A DNA stretch of 64,000 bases from Glycine soja (GCF_004193775.1 NC_041003.1:27529735-27593734); one strand, 5' to 3'; counted from the first letter of the stretch, positions 1-11,572 are shown. Notes: a model not told the origin generated them from the sequence alone. A program made the numbers and translations.

Positions 1-839
1 CCCTGGCAGCCTCTGCAGAGACCATTAATAACTCCACCAACATCTGTACCACATCATCCACGTGCAAGGGCTGAAAGGCATGCAAGTCACCAACCACGGG
101 CAGATGCAAAAGAGACGCAACGTCGTCCAGTGTGATCGCCACCTCTCCCACAGGAAGATGGAAACTAGAAGTCTCCCGGTGCCACCATTCGACAAACGAC
201 GATAAAAGTCCCCGATCACCAGTGTGTATTGAACATGCGATCAGAGGACTTAGTCCTGTCCCAACAACTAGCCCCTCAATGGAAGGGACAGGCCTGCCTA
301 AATTATGCACCTTCCTCCCGTGAGAGGATAACTTCAACTCAGGACGCTCCTGAATTGAAGTATAAAGGAACACATAATCTTTTAAAGGAAAACAAATTTC
401 AATAATAAAGTATAATTAACACATAACTAAAATTCAATATTATAAATACCTTTCCCGTCTATACACTGCTGCAACGTGCTCTGCATACTCGGTCAGCACG
501 AATGGGTCAGTCGGACCACTCGGAAATCCCTCAGGCTCATCCTCAGTAGCCTATGCGTCGGTGTCTGCATCATCCTCTGCAGTAGTGTCTGCACCAGTGT
601 CCTGAATGTTAGCTTCTACCATCGGCTCATTTGCATCTAGGCCAGCCTCACTCGAGGCTAAGTCAGGACCAGGTACGTCAGCCTCAGCCACAGGTACGAC
701 ACAGGTACTCGTTGCCTACGTGCGGATGCGGTAGCCTTCAGCGTTGGGGAGCATCGTCAGAATCATCACGATCACCTCTCCCCAGACCTTTACCGCTAAC
801 CCTACCTAAAGCACGGCCTAGGCCTCTAGTCCTAACCAT
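1..839 (-). pseudogene. Plant mobile domain (MAIN-like/PMD) protein, broken and cut by window edge
   Basis: Reading the minus strand from an ATG at 839 gives an Arg/Gly-rich start (MVRTRGLGRALG...), then an acidic Ala/Asp-rich linker, then after an intron (about 450 to 350) a plant mobile domain. In that domain motifs such as ELKLSSHGRKV, GLSPLIACSIHTGDRG, FVEWWHRETSSFHLPVGEV and TLDDVASLLHLPVVG are readable up to position 1. This family (aminotransferase-like plant mobile domain) is abundant in legume genomes and is often carried by Mutator-like or LTR transposons; its biochemical role is not established, and MAIN itself acts in meristem maintenance. The first exon contains two in-frame stops (after the APQR segment, and after the DTDA segment near 560), so this copy is a pseudogene. 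The exon-exon junction could not be fixed exactly: the simple GT/AG pair does not keep frame. The 3' end lies outside the window. Confidence 0.8.
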
Positions 840-1790
840 GATTTGCAGATCCTAAATGACGATGCAAATATGCTAAGAGGTATCCACAAAGTGAAAATCA
901 TTGGCTTATATGAATCACTGGCTTATATCAATCGAATTGAATCATAGTGTTAAATGAAAGGGAAAGTGCAAGTGCATGAGCTAGTCCTGGTGCATTACCA
1001 GCAACTACTACTATCCACTCTTGTTCACTCTCGCTTTAAATGATTAGTTTTGTTCCATTGAAGCTCAATATTCATTCCAAATCATGATTACATGCTCTTT
1101 AAATGAATTACTACATAAACTTTTGACCACAAAACATAACCAACTATGACCATGAAAGCACACATCCAATTACATGTTATCTACTCATGCATTATACAGT
1201 ACAAACCACAAAAGGATAAAAAACAATGTTTTAGGTGTGATTGGTTTGAGGGTGAAACCAACCAAAATGTATCAACTGTATGATTTTCTTGAGGTAATAA
1301 TCAATGATTATTTTGGCTCCATAAACTACTCGTTTTCATTGTGTTCTTATTGGTATTGAAGCTATTAGTTTCAGGCTATGATAAATTGTAGTAGCTGAAT
1401 GCGATTGTTAGGGAAACAAACCCTTTTAGGTACAATGAACATCAAAGACAGAACACACTAACAACACCACCATAAAATAGAAATATGGGAAGAACACATC
1501 AAAGGACAAAAAACACTAACTACAACTCCATAAAATAGAAATAGTAGAACAACACAAATTTAACATTTTGAGTACTTCTTGCTTATGTCCACAGAAATAT
1601 CTTAATAAATATTCATTATCTCAAATAAGTTGAGAGAAACTTCATCAAATAATGAACGCATGATTTCAAACTTTTTTTCATCACTTAATCGTACTCTACT
1701 TCAGTCTAAAAGCCTCACATCTAGCCCTAAATCTTAATAAAAATATTTTTCATTATTTATAACCTATTTGGCATTTTTTAAAATTAAAAT
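840..1790. other. AT-rich intergenic stretch
   Basis: No gene is supported here. Around 982-1008 a short stretch (TGGTGCATTACCAGCAAC) resembles the element end at 2404-2426 and may be another decayed end of the same repeat family. Around 1228-1430 there is a weak pair of TTTGG/CAAAC-containing borders that could be a worn MITE, but it is not convincing. Confidence 0.5.
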
Positions 1791-1796
1791 TCCTTC

Positions 1797-1960
1797 TTAC
1801 GGATCAAGTTGATCCGTAAGCTTGTTGCGGATCAACTACATCCTTAATCAAACTTACGGATTAACTTGATTCATATGAAGCTTACGAATTAACTTGATCC
1901 GTAAGTTTCTTACGGATCAAGTTGATCCGTTCACTAACGTCTCTACTTACGGATCAACAT
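1797..1960. repeat. Cluster of ACGGATCAA/TTGATCCGT palindromic repeats
   Basis: The core word CTTACGGATCAA and its reverse complement TTGATCCGTAAG alternate at least four times, in perfect and degraded forms, over about 160 bp, giving nested palindromes. Such arrays form the subterminal part of plant MITE/Mutator-like repeats. The same kind of words (ACGGATTG...CAATCCGT) fill the MITE at 7591-7890. This suggests a related but larger element whose right end is the GCTGGGTGCACCTAGCAAC at about 2406-2424; its left end was not found. Confidence 0.6.
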
Positions 1961-2139
1961 AATACCCAAGCGGATCAACCTAACTCCGGCAACAATGAAC
2001 TAAAAGACATGGTTACAACGCTTACCTCGACAGTGGATGGTGACGAAGCTCCCTCGACGGTGAATGGTGGCATTACTCTTCACGGAAACCTCCTCAATGC
2101 ACCTCACGGAAACCTCTTCACGACAAGCTCCTCTTCACA

Positions 2140-2432
2140 ACAACAATGGTGGCTGAAGAAGAAGAAGAACCTCTTCCCGGCAACCTCCTCTTAACGGCAA
2201 CAATGGTGACAAATGGAAACGCCGGTGAGGTGAGCAAGAAGAAGACGGAAACGGCTGAGGTGAGGAAGAAGAAGAAAAAATCGGGCTGAGGAAGAAGAAG
2301 CCGAAACGCGGGTGGGAGAGAGAGAATCTCACATTTTTTAAAAAAAAAATAAGTCAGGGGTATTACGGGCTTTTCACTTCAAGTGCTGGGTGCACCAGTA
2401 AAAATGCTGGGTGCACCTAGCAACACTTAAGA
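2140..2432. repeat. GAA/GAG purine-rich tract and probable right end of a MITE-like element
   Basis: A strongly strand-asymmetric GAAGAAGAAG/GAGGTGAG tract (about 2150-2330) is followed by an oligo-A run and then two copies of GCTGGGTGCACC (2383 and 2405), the second running into TAGCAAC. This end closely matches the terminal inverted repeats of the element at 7591-7890 (GTGCTGGGTG...GCAAC). No protein is supported: the open frames across the tract are low-complexity. Confidence 0.45.
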
Positions 2433-2499
2433 CAAAAGGCCCAAACCATTTGTGGGCCAGTAGTGTTGCCCACGGGCCATTCCTGTCTAGGCCCATTTG

Positions 2500-2752
2500 G
2501 AAATTCCCGAACTCCTTCTCTGCTCCCTCTATTCCATGTTTTACTTTACTCTCCTCTCAGTTCTCACGCAGAGTACTGCACTGAACGAACCGTAGGTAGG
2601 TTCTGTTCTGACGTTTAACTCACTTCTTCTTCTTCTTCTTTTGATCTCTTCGTTCGCATCTTGCGGATAAAAGCAGCGCTGTAATTTTCGTTTCTCTGCT
2701 TTGTGCTTTTCACATACGTCGCGTTTGGGTGTTAAGTTGTTCCGTTTCAGCC
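2500..2752 (+). promoter_or_regulatory. Probable promoter/5' UTR region of the RPB8 gene
   Basis: GC content rises and repeats stop in the 250 bp before the RPB8 start codon. The segment holds CT/TTC-rich leader-like sequence (CTTCTTCTTCTTCTT at about 2623-2641), typical of plant 5' UTRs. A TTTCAG acceptor-like site lies 2 bp before the ATG, so a 5' UTR intron is possible. No TATA box could be assigned with confidence. Confidence 0.4.
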
Positions 2753-2837
2753 ATGGTGGAGAACAATCTCTTCGAGGATATATTTAGGGTCGAAAAATTA
2801 AACCCCGATGACAAAAAATTATTCGATAAAGGTATTA

Positions 2838-2870
<33 letters not shown>

Positions 2871-5800
2871 TGCAAGTTTGTTGTTTTTTCATGACTTCAA
2901 TTGTATCCATATATTATTTGTTTTTGTTTATCTTTCCATGCTTTATTGTTCTATCATGGGGTTATAAGGTTGGCTTAGTGGTGAAGAGAAAAGAGAGGGT
3001 GGAGAGGTAGTGAGTTCGAATTCCCCACCAACAAAAACTAACCACTAACGTACGTTTGCTGATAAAAAAAAATATATCATAGTCAAGAGTTAAATGTCTA
3101 GGGTTTTTCCATTTGTGCTGTCTATATATTACCACCTTTCAAATTTTTTTTCTCTTTCTAGAATGTTTTTCTCACTGCAGAAAGGAATCTCATTTTTCTT
3201 TCTGGTAGTGTTTGTTAATGGGATTTCAAAATTACAAGGAATTTGAAATGCATGACACTGTTGATCAATCAGAAATCATAGTAGCTATAACTTTAAAGCT
3301 AGTTAGCGTAGAAGTCAAAACAAATATATGAGAATTACAGTGTAAATACTCTCATTGCATAGAGTAGTTTCTCTTTAATTATTTTCAATTAAATTCTTTT
3401 TATTTTTAAAATATTTTGTTTGGATAAAGCAACTTAAATATTGTGTGTGTAAAATTCTTTGTTTAGTACTTGCTGTTTTGATTTCAATATAATTTACAAC
3501 TACGAAAATATAGTTGAAAAGAAAAGGAAGAAGCAAATATTGATAGCTTCTATTATACATAATGGTGTAAATTGAGAGAAGGGATAGAGAGAAAGAGAGA
3601 ATGCATCAAAGCTTCAGAATGAGAGTGTTCAGTGAGAACCTGAAAAAGATAAAGAATTTCCAAATTCTTTCATTTTGGTCGAAAAAGAATCCCCTATAAA
3701 ATTTTGATCATTTTGAAAAATTATTTAGATTTGATGTCCAAACAAGTTATTTGATGTATGGTATTTTAAATTCACTTAAAAATTGAATTTCCTTTCTTAA
3801 AATTCCCCATCCAAACTCACCATTAAAGTTTGTCTGCTTTTATTTACATTCCATGTTGTGGTGACATGATTATTTGGTCTTACAAGAGACATTTTTACTT
3901 TTGTTTGTGTTTTTCATTCTAATGCTTCAATATTGTGCATCTCAAGTCACTCGCATTGAAGCAAGAAGTGAAAAGTTTGACATGTTTATGCACCTGGACA
4001 TTAATTCCGAGATATATCCGTTAAAGGTTGGTCAGAAGTTTGCTCTTGTGCTTGTTTCAACACTTAATCCTGATGGAACTCCAGACACTGGATATTATAC
4101 CCAGGTAATTAATTTATTATCTTTTGCAAGGAACCTTTTTTTACTGTGAAGGATTGTTGTTATGATTGTCAAGTGAGCATGGTAGAAAAAATTAGTTACT
4201 GGTATAGAATGTGCATTTAATGGTGTGTGGCTGTGCTTATCCTTGTCAAAGCCTCAGGTGTTTGCCAATCTTTGTTTGTTTAGTTTACCATTTCGTTAAG
4301 CTTTTTCTGTGACTGGGAGCTTTTATCCTTCATCATCAGCTTGGAATTCAAATTAGAACTTGGGTTAATGGTGAGCATAGACATGGTTGATGTGACAAGC
4401 CTCAAGAGTGGTTTGTTTTCTGCCAAATTTTTTTCTGGGTAGGTGTGATTCAATTCATATGTGGACCAGTGGTTATTTGCAGTGAAGTAAGTTTTAATGC
4501 TTGGATCTTGATGATCAGATGACACTAGCTTAATTTAATGCAGTTGGAAGCAAGTTTTCACTACGGTTGTTTAATACAGTTTGCTCTTCTATATTTTTTA
4601 TTTAGTGCCTTTTTATTGTGCTCTGGAATATTCAGTATCTTTCATTATATTTACTATTTAACCATGTGGCCACTCTGTGTTACTAAAACAAGTTTCAAGT
4701 ATGTCACCCTCTAAAATACTCCAACATATCAATGTTGTACCTGTATGTGACTCCAATGTGTGCAATACACCTAGATACGTAAATCGAGGGCCGGAATATC
4801 TTATATTTTTTTTAGTTTCTTTTTCAATTTTTTTCAAGTGATACATGTGGGTTGGGATATGGCTTAGATACTTTAAATAGGATAAACTACATACAACACT
4901 ATCGTTTCCTCTGTATCCTTAATGCTATACTAAATAGTAAGCAATTTTATAGCTCGAGAGTGATTAGAAGAGAAAATGATGGGTGAAAGAGATATGAATC
5001 CCAGCCCAAAGAGGGTCACTCTTCTGGTTAACCTCCATGAAAAACATTGATTATTTGTAATTAAGCCCTCTGACAACCCTCAAAGGTGCAAATACCTTTA
5101 TATCCTAATCCTAATTAAAGACAATTCTTAGCCCTTGTAAATCATGATTACTGAGACACAAGTAACATACAAAATAACATTGCTACAGAGCAGATGCCAT
5201 CAAGTTTGTCAAATCCAAAATTCTACACAAACTCATTGAGCTTCTGTCATCAGAGTATTCCTGATATAAAAATAATATTTAAATAAAACCCAGGATAGCA
5301 TCATAGCATTCAAACGTAAAGCAGAAACCCATCACTAGTCATAATAGATACACAAGGACATGGGCCTTCATGCCAGTACACGTGATTATTACTCATTTAC
5401 TCTGGCTCTGAAACTAAGATTAAAAGGATGTCCACAGTGGCAGTGTTATTTAAATGTGACAAACAATATTTGTATTAGGTGTTCCAACATGTGATGTTTC
5501 CTAGAAGGATATATTAGTGTTCATCTAGAGAATATTCCATATCAAAGCACAATACCTTAGTCCTTATCCTCTATCCTTCAATAACTTTATGTGTACATTT
5601 ATGTATTCCTTTCAACAACAAATGAAAGCACACCAGCACCAAAATTGAATGAAAATAACCCAAGTTTGGAATAGAACTTCAACTCTTTCCTTCATGTTTA
5701 AGCCCTCTATTCTAGACACCTTTGTCATTTTGGGTTCTTGATGGACCCTGGGTTTGCAGATGTTGTGACAGAAGAGAAATGATAGGTTTATAACAGCGGG

Positions 5801-6908
5801 TTCAATGATGTCATAAATTAATGCTATGGCACACAGAAAACAAACAAATAATTTGAGAAGGCAAATAGCGATGAGTGTTTGATCAGTTTGTGTGATTGAT
5901 TTATTTCTCTACCTAGGTCCTAGAATCATAAACTTGTACTAAGTCTGTGTTTGTTGACAATATGCCATAGTACTGTTAACAAACTTTGTGGATATTTTTG
6001 TGATCTATAAATAACCCAATTTATAACTAATAGTTCCCTTCGTCCTTCATCATTTTCTTTTTATGGTTTCTATTTCTGTTTGTTTATTTCATTTTTCCCC
6101 TATTGCTTGTCACATCAATTAGTGAATTAATTTGGCTTACAGAATTCTGCCATATATTTCTTATTTTCCAGATCAGTCGACAATCACTGGCCAACAATTT
6201 TGAATATGTCATGTATGGGAAGCTCTACAGGATAACAGAGGGTTCAGGGCGTGAAAAAGCGTATGTCTATTTCCAGAATTCCAGTTTTGAGTTTCATATT
6301 CATATGTAATAATTTACTAAATAACCAAATTAATGTACTAAATTACTAAATTAATGCTTGTAACTTAATTCTGTATAGCCAGCATGTGTTGCGGATTAGC
6401 CATTTGAAAGCTAGTCACTAGGAACAATGGATTCTTCCTTCGGAAGTGAATTGTTTTTAATGATCGTTAGCCTGAACTGAATAAGTGAATTGCATATATG
6501 TAGTTTGTATAATGCCAATTGACTCATTTTGTTTCTAAGTGAACACTGCTCAACTAAATAAAAATGAAAATTATCTTGACATTGTTTAGTTCTATTGTGC
6601 CAATCATTTAGAAATTGTCTTGAGATTATGAGATAACAAGTTATCTTAAGTTCTGAGATTATGTAGTGGATTTTATTCCTAATAGCAGCTCCCTAGTTAG
6701 AGATTAATGTGATCATTACATTAATGTTGTGTATTTTATTTTTATTTTTTGTAATTCTTTTTAATAGTCATAATGTTTATTGGCTTTGAATTGTAGGGAG
6801 ATGAATATTTCATTTGGTGGGCTTCTGATGATGCTGAAGGGAGATACCTCTCATTGCAACAAGTTTGAGCTGGATCAGAGGTTGTATCTTCTGATAAGGA
6901 AAGTCTGA
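2753..6908 (+). CDS. NRPB8: DNA-directed RNA polymerases I, II and III subunit RPABC3 (RPB8)
   Basis: RPB8 is a small OB-fold-like subunit shared by nuclear RNA polymerases I, II and III. Four exons join cleanly with GT/AG sites: 2753-2831, 3947-4104, 6172-6260 and 6797-6908, giving 145 residues, the normal length of the plant family. The start reads [20 protein letters not shown], matching the family N-terminus FEDIF. Exon 2 carries the conserved [17 protein letters not shown] and [13 protein letters not shown] motifs, exon 3 [14 protein letters not shown], and exon 4 [11 protein letters not shown]...[13 protein letters not shown] ending in a TGA. Nothing is missing, so it appears functional. 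Intron 1 contains a TTA microsatellite and a tRNA-derived SINE, and introns 2 and 3 are long and AT-rich. The nearest neighbours are transposon debris upstream and the TRAF-type gene downstream; no operon-like relation exists. Confidence 0.96.
2835..2870. repeat. (ATT)n microsatellite in RPB8 intron 1
   Basis: About eleven uninterrupted ATT/TTA units begin three bases after the exon 1 donor site (GT at 2832-2833). The repeat is directly visible. Its closeness to the splice donor makes it a potentially polymorphic marker. Confidence 0.95.
2960..3074 (+). mobile_element. tRNA-derived SINE in RPB8 intron 1
   Basis: A box A-like word TGGCTTAGTGG (2971-2981) and a box B-like word GTTCGAATTCC (3014-3024) are spaced as in a tRNA-type internal polymerase III promoter. 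A short unrelated body and an A-rich tail (about 3064-3072) follow. Near-identical 8-bp words flank it (TATCATGG at 2952-2959, TATCATAG at 3075-3082), as expected of target-site duplications. The family name is not certain; it resembles legume tRNA-type SINEs. Confidence 0.75.
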
Positions 6909-7146
6909 AAATTGTATGTAAAAAATAAATATGAAGATGTGAAGCCTTGTTGCAGCAAAAAGACAGCAGCTATTTCTATCTTCATGTTTGAGTACTTAAG
7001 CTGTCGATTTTCTTACTAATGCGGGTCTTCAGTAGGACCTGAAGTTTCAAAACCAAATATTTGGTGATTTGATCAAAGACTCTGGTTTTCTCACATCTTT
7101 TTCTTTACCCTCCCTTATATTTATTTTCCACTCCCTCTCTATTTAC

Positions 7147-7149
<3 letters not shown>

Positions 7150-7181
<32 letters not shown>
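7150..7181. repeat. (TC)n microsatellite
   Basis: A run of about sixteen TC dinucleotides about 240 bp downstream of the RPB8 stop codon. It is probably in or just past the 3' UTR region. Confidence 0.95.
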
Positions 7182-7184
<3 letters not shown>

Positions 7185-7590
7185 CACCTATTTCGCATCC
7201 CTCCATGGGGTGTGAAATTATTATTGCTTGATTATACTCATTCCCCTGGTGTGTATCTTTACTATTGTTTGGATAATGTATTCTTTACATTACTTATAAG
7301 AAAAGCTCATATATCAAACCATGACTTGCGGATATATTGTCTTGTTCAGAATCACTAATTAAGCTTAATAAGTCCCCACAAACTAACCTTAACAGATTTT
7401 TTTTGAAAGGCCAAAATGATTTAAATTAATATCAGCTCTTTGCACAAGATGTACGAAAGCTGATTTAAAGAGCAAGATGCAAGAATGTAACAAGCTGGCA
7501 ACAGACACGTGCCTGCAAAAGACAACAAATTGCAGCAAAAAACAATAGAACTCAACACCCTATACTGCAACCTTAATAGAATTAATTAGT

Positions 7591-7890
7591 GCTGTTGCTA
7601 CGCACACCCAGCACAATTGATGATACACTCAACAATTGTGTGCGATTCTTGTTTTGTTCTTTTGTAAAACTGATACGGATTGGACAATCTGTAAGTCTTA
7701 TATGGATTGATCAATCCGTATGAGGTTTATAGATTGTTCAATCCGTATCCATAAGTCTCATAGAGATTGATGAGTCCGTACGAGGTTTACGGATTGTCCA
7801 ATCTGTATCAGTTTTATGAAGGACAAAATGGGAATTGTACATAATTATTAGGTGTATCAACAATTGTGCTGGGTGCATGTCGCAACAGCC
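7591..7890. mobile_element. Mutator-like MITE with imperfect TIRs and 10-bp TSD
   Basis: The left end GCTGTTGCTACGCACACCC runs on to CAGCACAATTG (7591-7619). It is the inverted complement, with a few mismatches, of the right end at 7861-7889. The element is flanked by ATTAATTAGT (7581-7590) and ATTAATCAGT (7891-7900), a 10-bp duplication with one mismatch, in the size range of Mutator-like transposons. The interior (7670-7825) consists of alternating ACGGATTG/CAATCCGT words forming nested palindromes. There is no coding capacity. Confidence 0.8.
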
Positions 7891-8201
7891 ATTAATCAGT
7901 ATGAGAAAACATGTGCAGTCAATGGCTCGGAACAGTGCTGTCTGGATCTGGCAATGACCCATTTCAGTCCAGTCAAAAATAAGAAAGTATTGCTATATAA
8001 TAATTTTATAAAGGAGTTTTATTTCTCACTGATATCAAAGGGTTGTTTTTTAAAATATTGAAGGGTAAAATTTTAGATATGCCTCGTTCTTTTGTGAATA
8101 TTTAAAAACTAATATAGGAAATTGTCAATATATTTTGTTATATAAATTAATAAAAGAATTTGATCTTTATCTGTAAATTAAGTGTTAAAAGGCAACCAAT
8201 T

Positions 8202-8261
8202 TAGTATTTTTTGGGAATAGTTGATCTTTGATAGTATTTTTTGGGAATAGTTGATCTTTGA
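8202..8261. repeat. 30-bp perfect tandem duplication
   Basis: The unit starting TAGTATTTTTTGGGAATAG occurs twice head to tail at 8202-8231 and 8232-8261 without a mismatch. It is probably a recent replication-slippage duplication in intergenic DNA. Confidence 0.95.
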
Positions 8262-8605
8262 ACTTTGACAAAATCACCTGGTTCTTCTCGTTTAGTGTGG
8301 GTCATTTTATTCAAACAGTATTTTAAGAATTGTTTAGAATGATTGAAAAATCGATTGATAGTACATAATCTGAAACACGTGTTATTATCCTGTCATGTCA
8401 TATTTTAACAATATAGTTAATACTTTTTGTTATGTTAACATTTAAGTATTACTCTTTCAATAGTGACTACCATTTATTTTATGAATTCTTCTTAACATTT
8501 AGTTTTTTTTGACACAGTTTACCAAAAAGAAGACATCGACTTTGTATTTGGTAAATTCTAGTAACTCTTTGTGAAGTTGCAATTTTTTTAAGGTTTTCAA
8601 AAGTC

Positions 8606-8635
8606 ACTAGAACAATCCCGTGTGCAAAGCACGTC
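8606..8635 (-). mobile_element. Possible Helitron 3' terminus (minus strand)
   Basis: Read on the minus strand, a short hairpin GTGC-TTT-GCAC (8632-8622) is followed after about 11 bases by CTAG (8610-8607) and then T, which is the plant Helitron 3' end signature. A CACGGG-like word lies next to the hairpin, as in the Helitron end at 57919. The element body would extend to higher coordinates. No 5' TC end was identified and no gene is present, so this would be a non-autonomous copy. Confidence 0.4.
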
Positions 8636-8639
8636 AGTA

Positions 8640-9480
8640 CACTGTGCAATCCCATGAAGAGAGAAAATAAAGGAAATAGGGTGAAGAAAGGCAAAAGTAA
8701 AAGAGAGTGAAGTGAAAAAAAAAACCCTACAACATGTGACGACCTGAACAGTTTTAATGATACTATTTATAACATATGTATAATAGATTAATAGGTTAAC
8801 AATATAGTAAACCATCTTTGCAATTTTTAAAAGTCGGGGCATGATCTATCCAGTATGAATATGTGGCCTTTTAAAGAAACATTTTATGATTAATTAATCA
8901 ACAATGTTCGAAACATGATTCCAAGTTAGAAGTGGCTTTTTCTTCAACACTAACTCAAGTCATGTTATTTGTTCCATGTATAACCTTAGTCATTTTTTTC
9001 TGTGTTTCATATATATCCTTAGTCATGCTATTTGTTCCATGTACACCCTTAGACTCACTCTCAAGTCATGTTGGTAATCATATATCCAAGATCAATTTTG
9101 ATTGTTAAGTTTTCAAACAAAGCTACCTGTGAAAATCAATTTTCCAAAATATATTATCAAAACAAAATCACATTACTAAAATTTCCCATTTACTTGAAAT
9201 CAATTTTATAAAATTACGTTGATTCAAAATCAATTTGTATAATCAATTCTACAAATGCATATCCAACATGCACAAAAACATCTGGTGGTACACAAGCACA
9301 TCTCTAAAATCTTCAGAAAATTTGCACGGTGAAACGAGGGGGAGGACCAGAAGAGATATTAATGAATTGCGTTGAAACTTGACAAATTAGAAAAATCAAT
9401 ATAATGCTACATCTACAACATGCTTAGTTAACCTTCAGTTACTGAGGAAAGTAAATATTGTATTACCCTTGCTTCTCATC
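8640..9480. other. Intergenic stretch downstream of the TRAF-type gene
   Basis: AT-rich DNA without a supported gene. The words GTCATG(C/T)TATTTGTTCCATGTA occur twice (about 8957 and 9022) as a degraded duplication. The last part probably includes the 3' UTR of the minus-strand gene that ends at 9521. Confidence 0.5.
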
Positions 9481-9520
9481 CTTTGTTTAAGACCTTCTGC
9501 TCCTCACATTTTTCTGTGCA

Positions 9521-11572
9521 CTACCCTTGCTTTCCATTTTCCTTATGTTCACTATCCACTTTATTGACAGCATTCCCTGCACAAGTCTTTTCCAAGATGG
9601 CACTCACTTCAGCTTTATCCAATGAATTCAAAGTTTGTGTGTGCTGCTCCTTGTCTTTTGTTTTGGTTCTATTGTCTTCACTATCTTCATTCTCGGCAAC
9701 AGTTTCTGCACTAGTTTTCTCTTTGGCAATCACTTCAAGAGGCCCTAGCTTAACTTCAAGGTCCTTGACAATATTTTTATAAGATCTCACATCCCGAGCC
9801 TCTGCTAATTTGCTTCTTGATGACGCCTATCATATGAAAATAAAAGTGTGAATATTGATTATACCAAGAAAATTTATGTATCTCTTCCTATAGATAGTTA
9901 GGGAAGATAAATGGCTACTAATTATACGAGTTAACAATTTCTAGCCCCATCAAAGGCTGGTCTATTGCCAAAATGTAGACCTATTCACTTTAGGATAAAA
10001 AACCAAATTTATTCCCTCAAAAACTTGTTAATTAGACTTGTTTACTTAAGTATTTTCTGACCATAAACTAAAATACAGAAGGGAAATCCACCAGAAATTG
10101 GGAACTTGATTGAATTAGATGTCGAAAGCAATGAGCTGTGATGCAGCAGAATTCTTACTATAAAGTTCACAAATAACTAAAACGTAACATAATACTCACA
10201 TAATGAAGCATATAAATAGCCACAGCCCAAATGTTCAATGCTAGAGTTTCATTCATGTTTTAAAACTAGTATTGACAAAATTATCAAATGATTATTATTA
10301 TACACCTGTTTTTTTTCTCATTGGGTCTACACTTCCTGTCCAATGTATACTTCAGAATACATACCATACCAGTCAACCAAGCAACAGATTTTGATTCATT
10401 ATAGCTCATGATTAGCTTTAAAAATGAAGTAGTCTAAATTTCAATTACACTTAAGATCATCAGAAATTAAACAAAATAAACACGATAACATTGGAGGCCA
10501 AGAGAGCCAATGGGACTTTAGTATGTTAGCAGAGCTATTGAACCAAAAAACATTGGAGGGTAGGTTAAAGTTATTAAAGTAATTTTTTAGTTTGTAGCTA
10601 CTAAACCAAAAACATCCAATGTACTTATGATTTATGTTGACTAACCTGTAAAATTTGCTCCACACGTCGTTTTAGATCTTCGCCTGATGCCTCCTGGTGG
10701 ATGCCTTTAAGCATGAGCAACAGGTGAGACTCGATGTCATCTGAACAATGTTTTCTAATCATACTTTGTGCAATAGCAGATCTACAACCCACTGCATAGA
10801 AAGGGCAATTCACAAGCTTCATTGGGCAAACAGTTATGCAGTGCCTATCCATCTCGCGTCTCAAAATGCTATCTGTGCACTTCTGTTCACATGGAACTAT
10901 CTTGAAATCACAAGCTGAATCATGCTCCTTCAAATGACCAGCACTGAATCTGGCGTCGCACCCTTCATTTCGGCAGATCACAGGCCTGAAGTTGCAACCA
11001 TCGTCAGCATGGTTGGCAAGATCTCGTGCCGATTTAAAACTCATGCTGCAATGAAACGAGCTCTTCACGTCAACATTCTTGATCAAAGTTTTTGCAAGTG
11101 TTTCTCTTCTATCCAGCGGCCAAAAACCATTCATTTCCATCTCCTGAACAAAATCGTCTATTTTGTCCTCTCTCTTATCACTCAGCAGCCACCCCGAAAC
11201 CTGGCTCAACAAATTCCTCTTTGAACTAACAAACTCATCAACAAAATAGCAAATGATATCAAAAGGGTGTTCCAATGCTCCGCCATCAGGACCACCCTCT
11301 AAGATAACAGACTCAGCAACAAACGATTCGCTCTTTTGGGTGACAAATTCTATCATTTCCTTTCTCAGATCAACAGCCACTGAACCAGGGGTCTTGAAGG
11401 GACCGCCTGTGGTGTTATCAACACAGGCACAGGCTAGTCCTGGCAGGAACATTTGAGCCAGCTTGTGAACTACTTCTGTATCACAAAAATCACAATGGAA
11501 CAAGGGACCTTCGTTTTTCTCAGGTTCAATCTTCTTAGGCTCAAGGTCCACATCAGTTGTAGGAAGCTCCAT
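9521..11572 (-). CDS. TRAF-type zinc-finger protein (At1g09920-like)
   Basis: Two exons, 11572-10646 and 9826-9521, join at GT (10645-10644)/AG (9828-9827) and encode 410 residues. The start MELPTTDVDLEPKK matches the family start. Residues about 27-160 form a conserved plant-specific part (HCDFCDTEVVHKLAQMFLPG, then KREDKIDDFVQEMEMNGFW). Residues about 175-276 hold the Cys/His-rich TRAF-type zinc fingers: HCSMSF...CNFRPVIC, CDARFSAGHLKEHDSAC, CPMKLVNCPFYAVGC. A coiled, charged tail follows in exon 2 (ARDVRSYKNIVKDLEVKLGPLEV...). The family is described as TRAF-type zinc-finger-related; its molecular role is not well established, and a protein-interaction role is inference. No defect is seen. 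Leader sequence probably extends beyond 11600, possibly with a 5' UTR intron. Confidence 0.92.

Noticed and set aside
1222..1436. Possible MITE with GATTGGTTTGAGGG and AAACAAACCC borders
   Set aside because: The inverted match is short and offset, and there is no clear target duplication.
1922..2332. Open frames on both strands over the GAA-rich tract
   Set aside because: Low-complexity translation of a purine tract with no family resemblance; part of a repeat.
3205..3835. Possible MITE in RPB8 intron 1 with GTGTTTG...CAAACTCACC borders
   Set aside because: The borders pair only weakly and no target duplication could be matched.
10922..11224. Open frame on the + strand inside the TRAF-type gene
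   Set aside because: It is the antisense shadow of the conserved zinc-finger coding exon.
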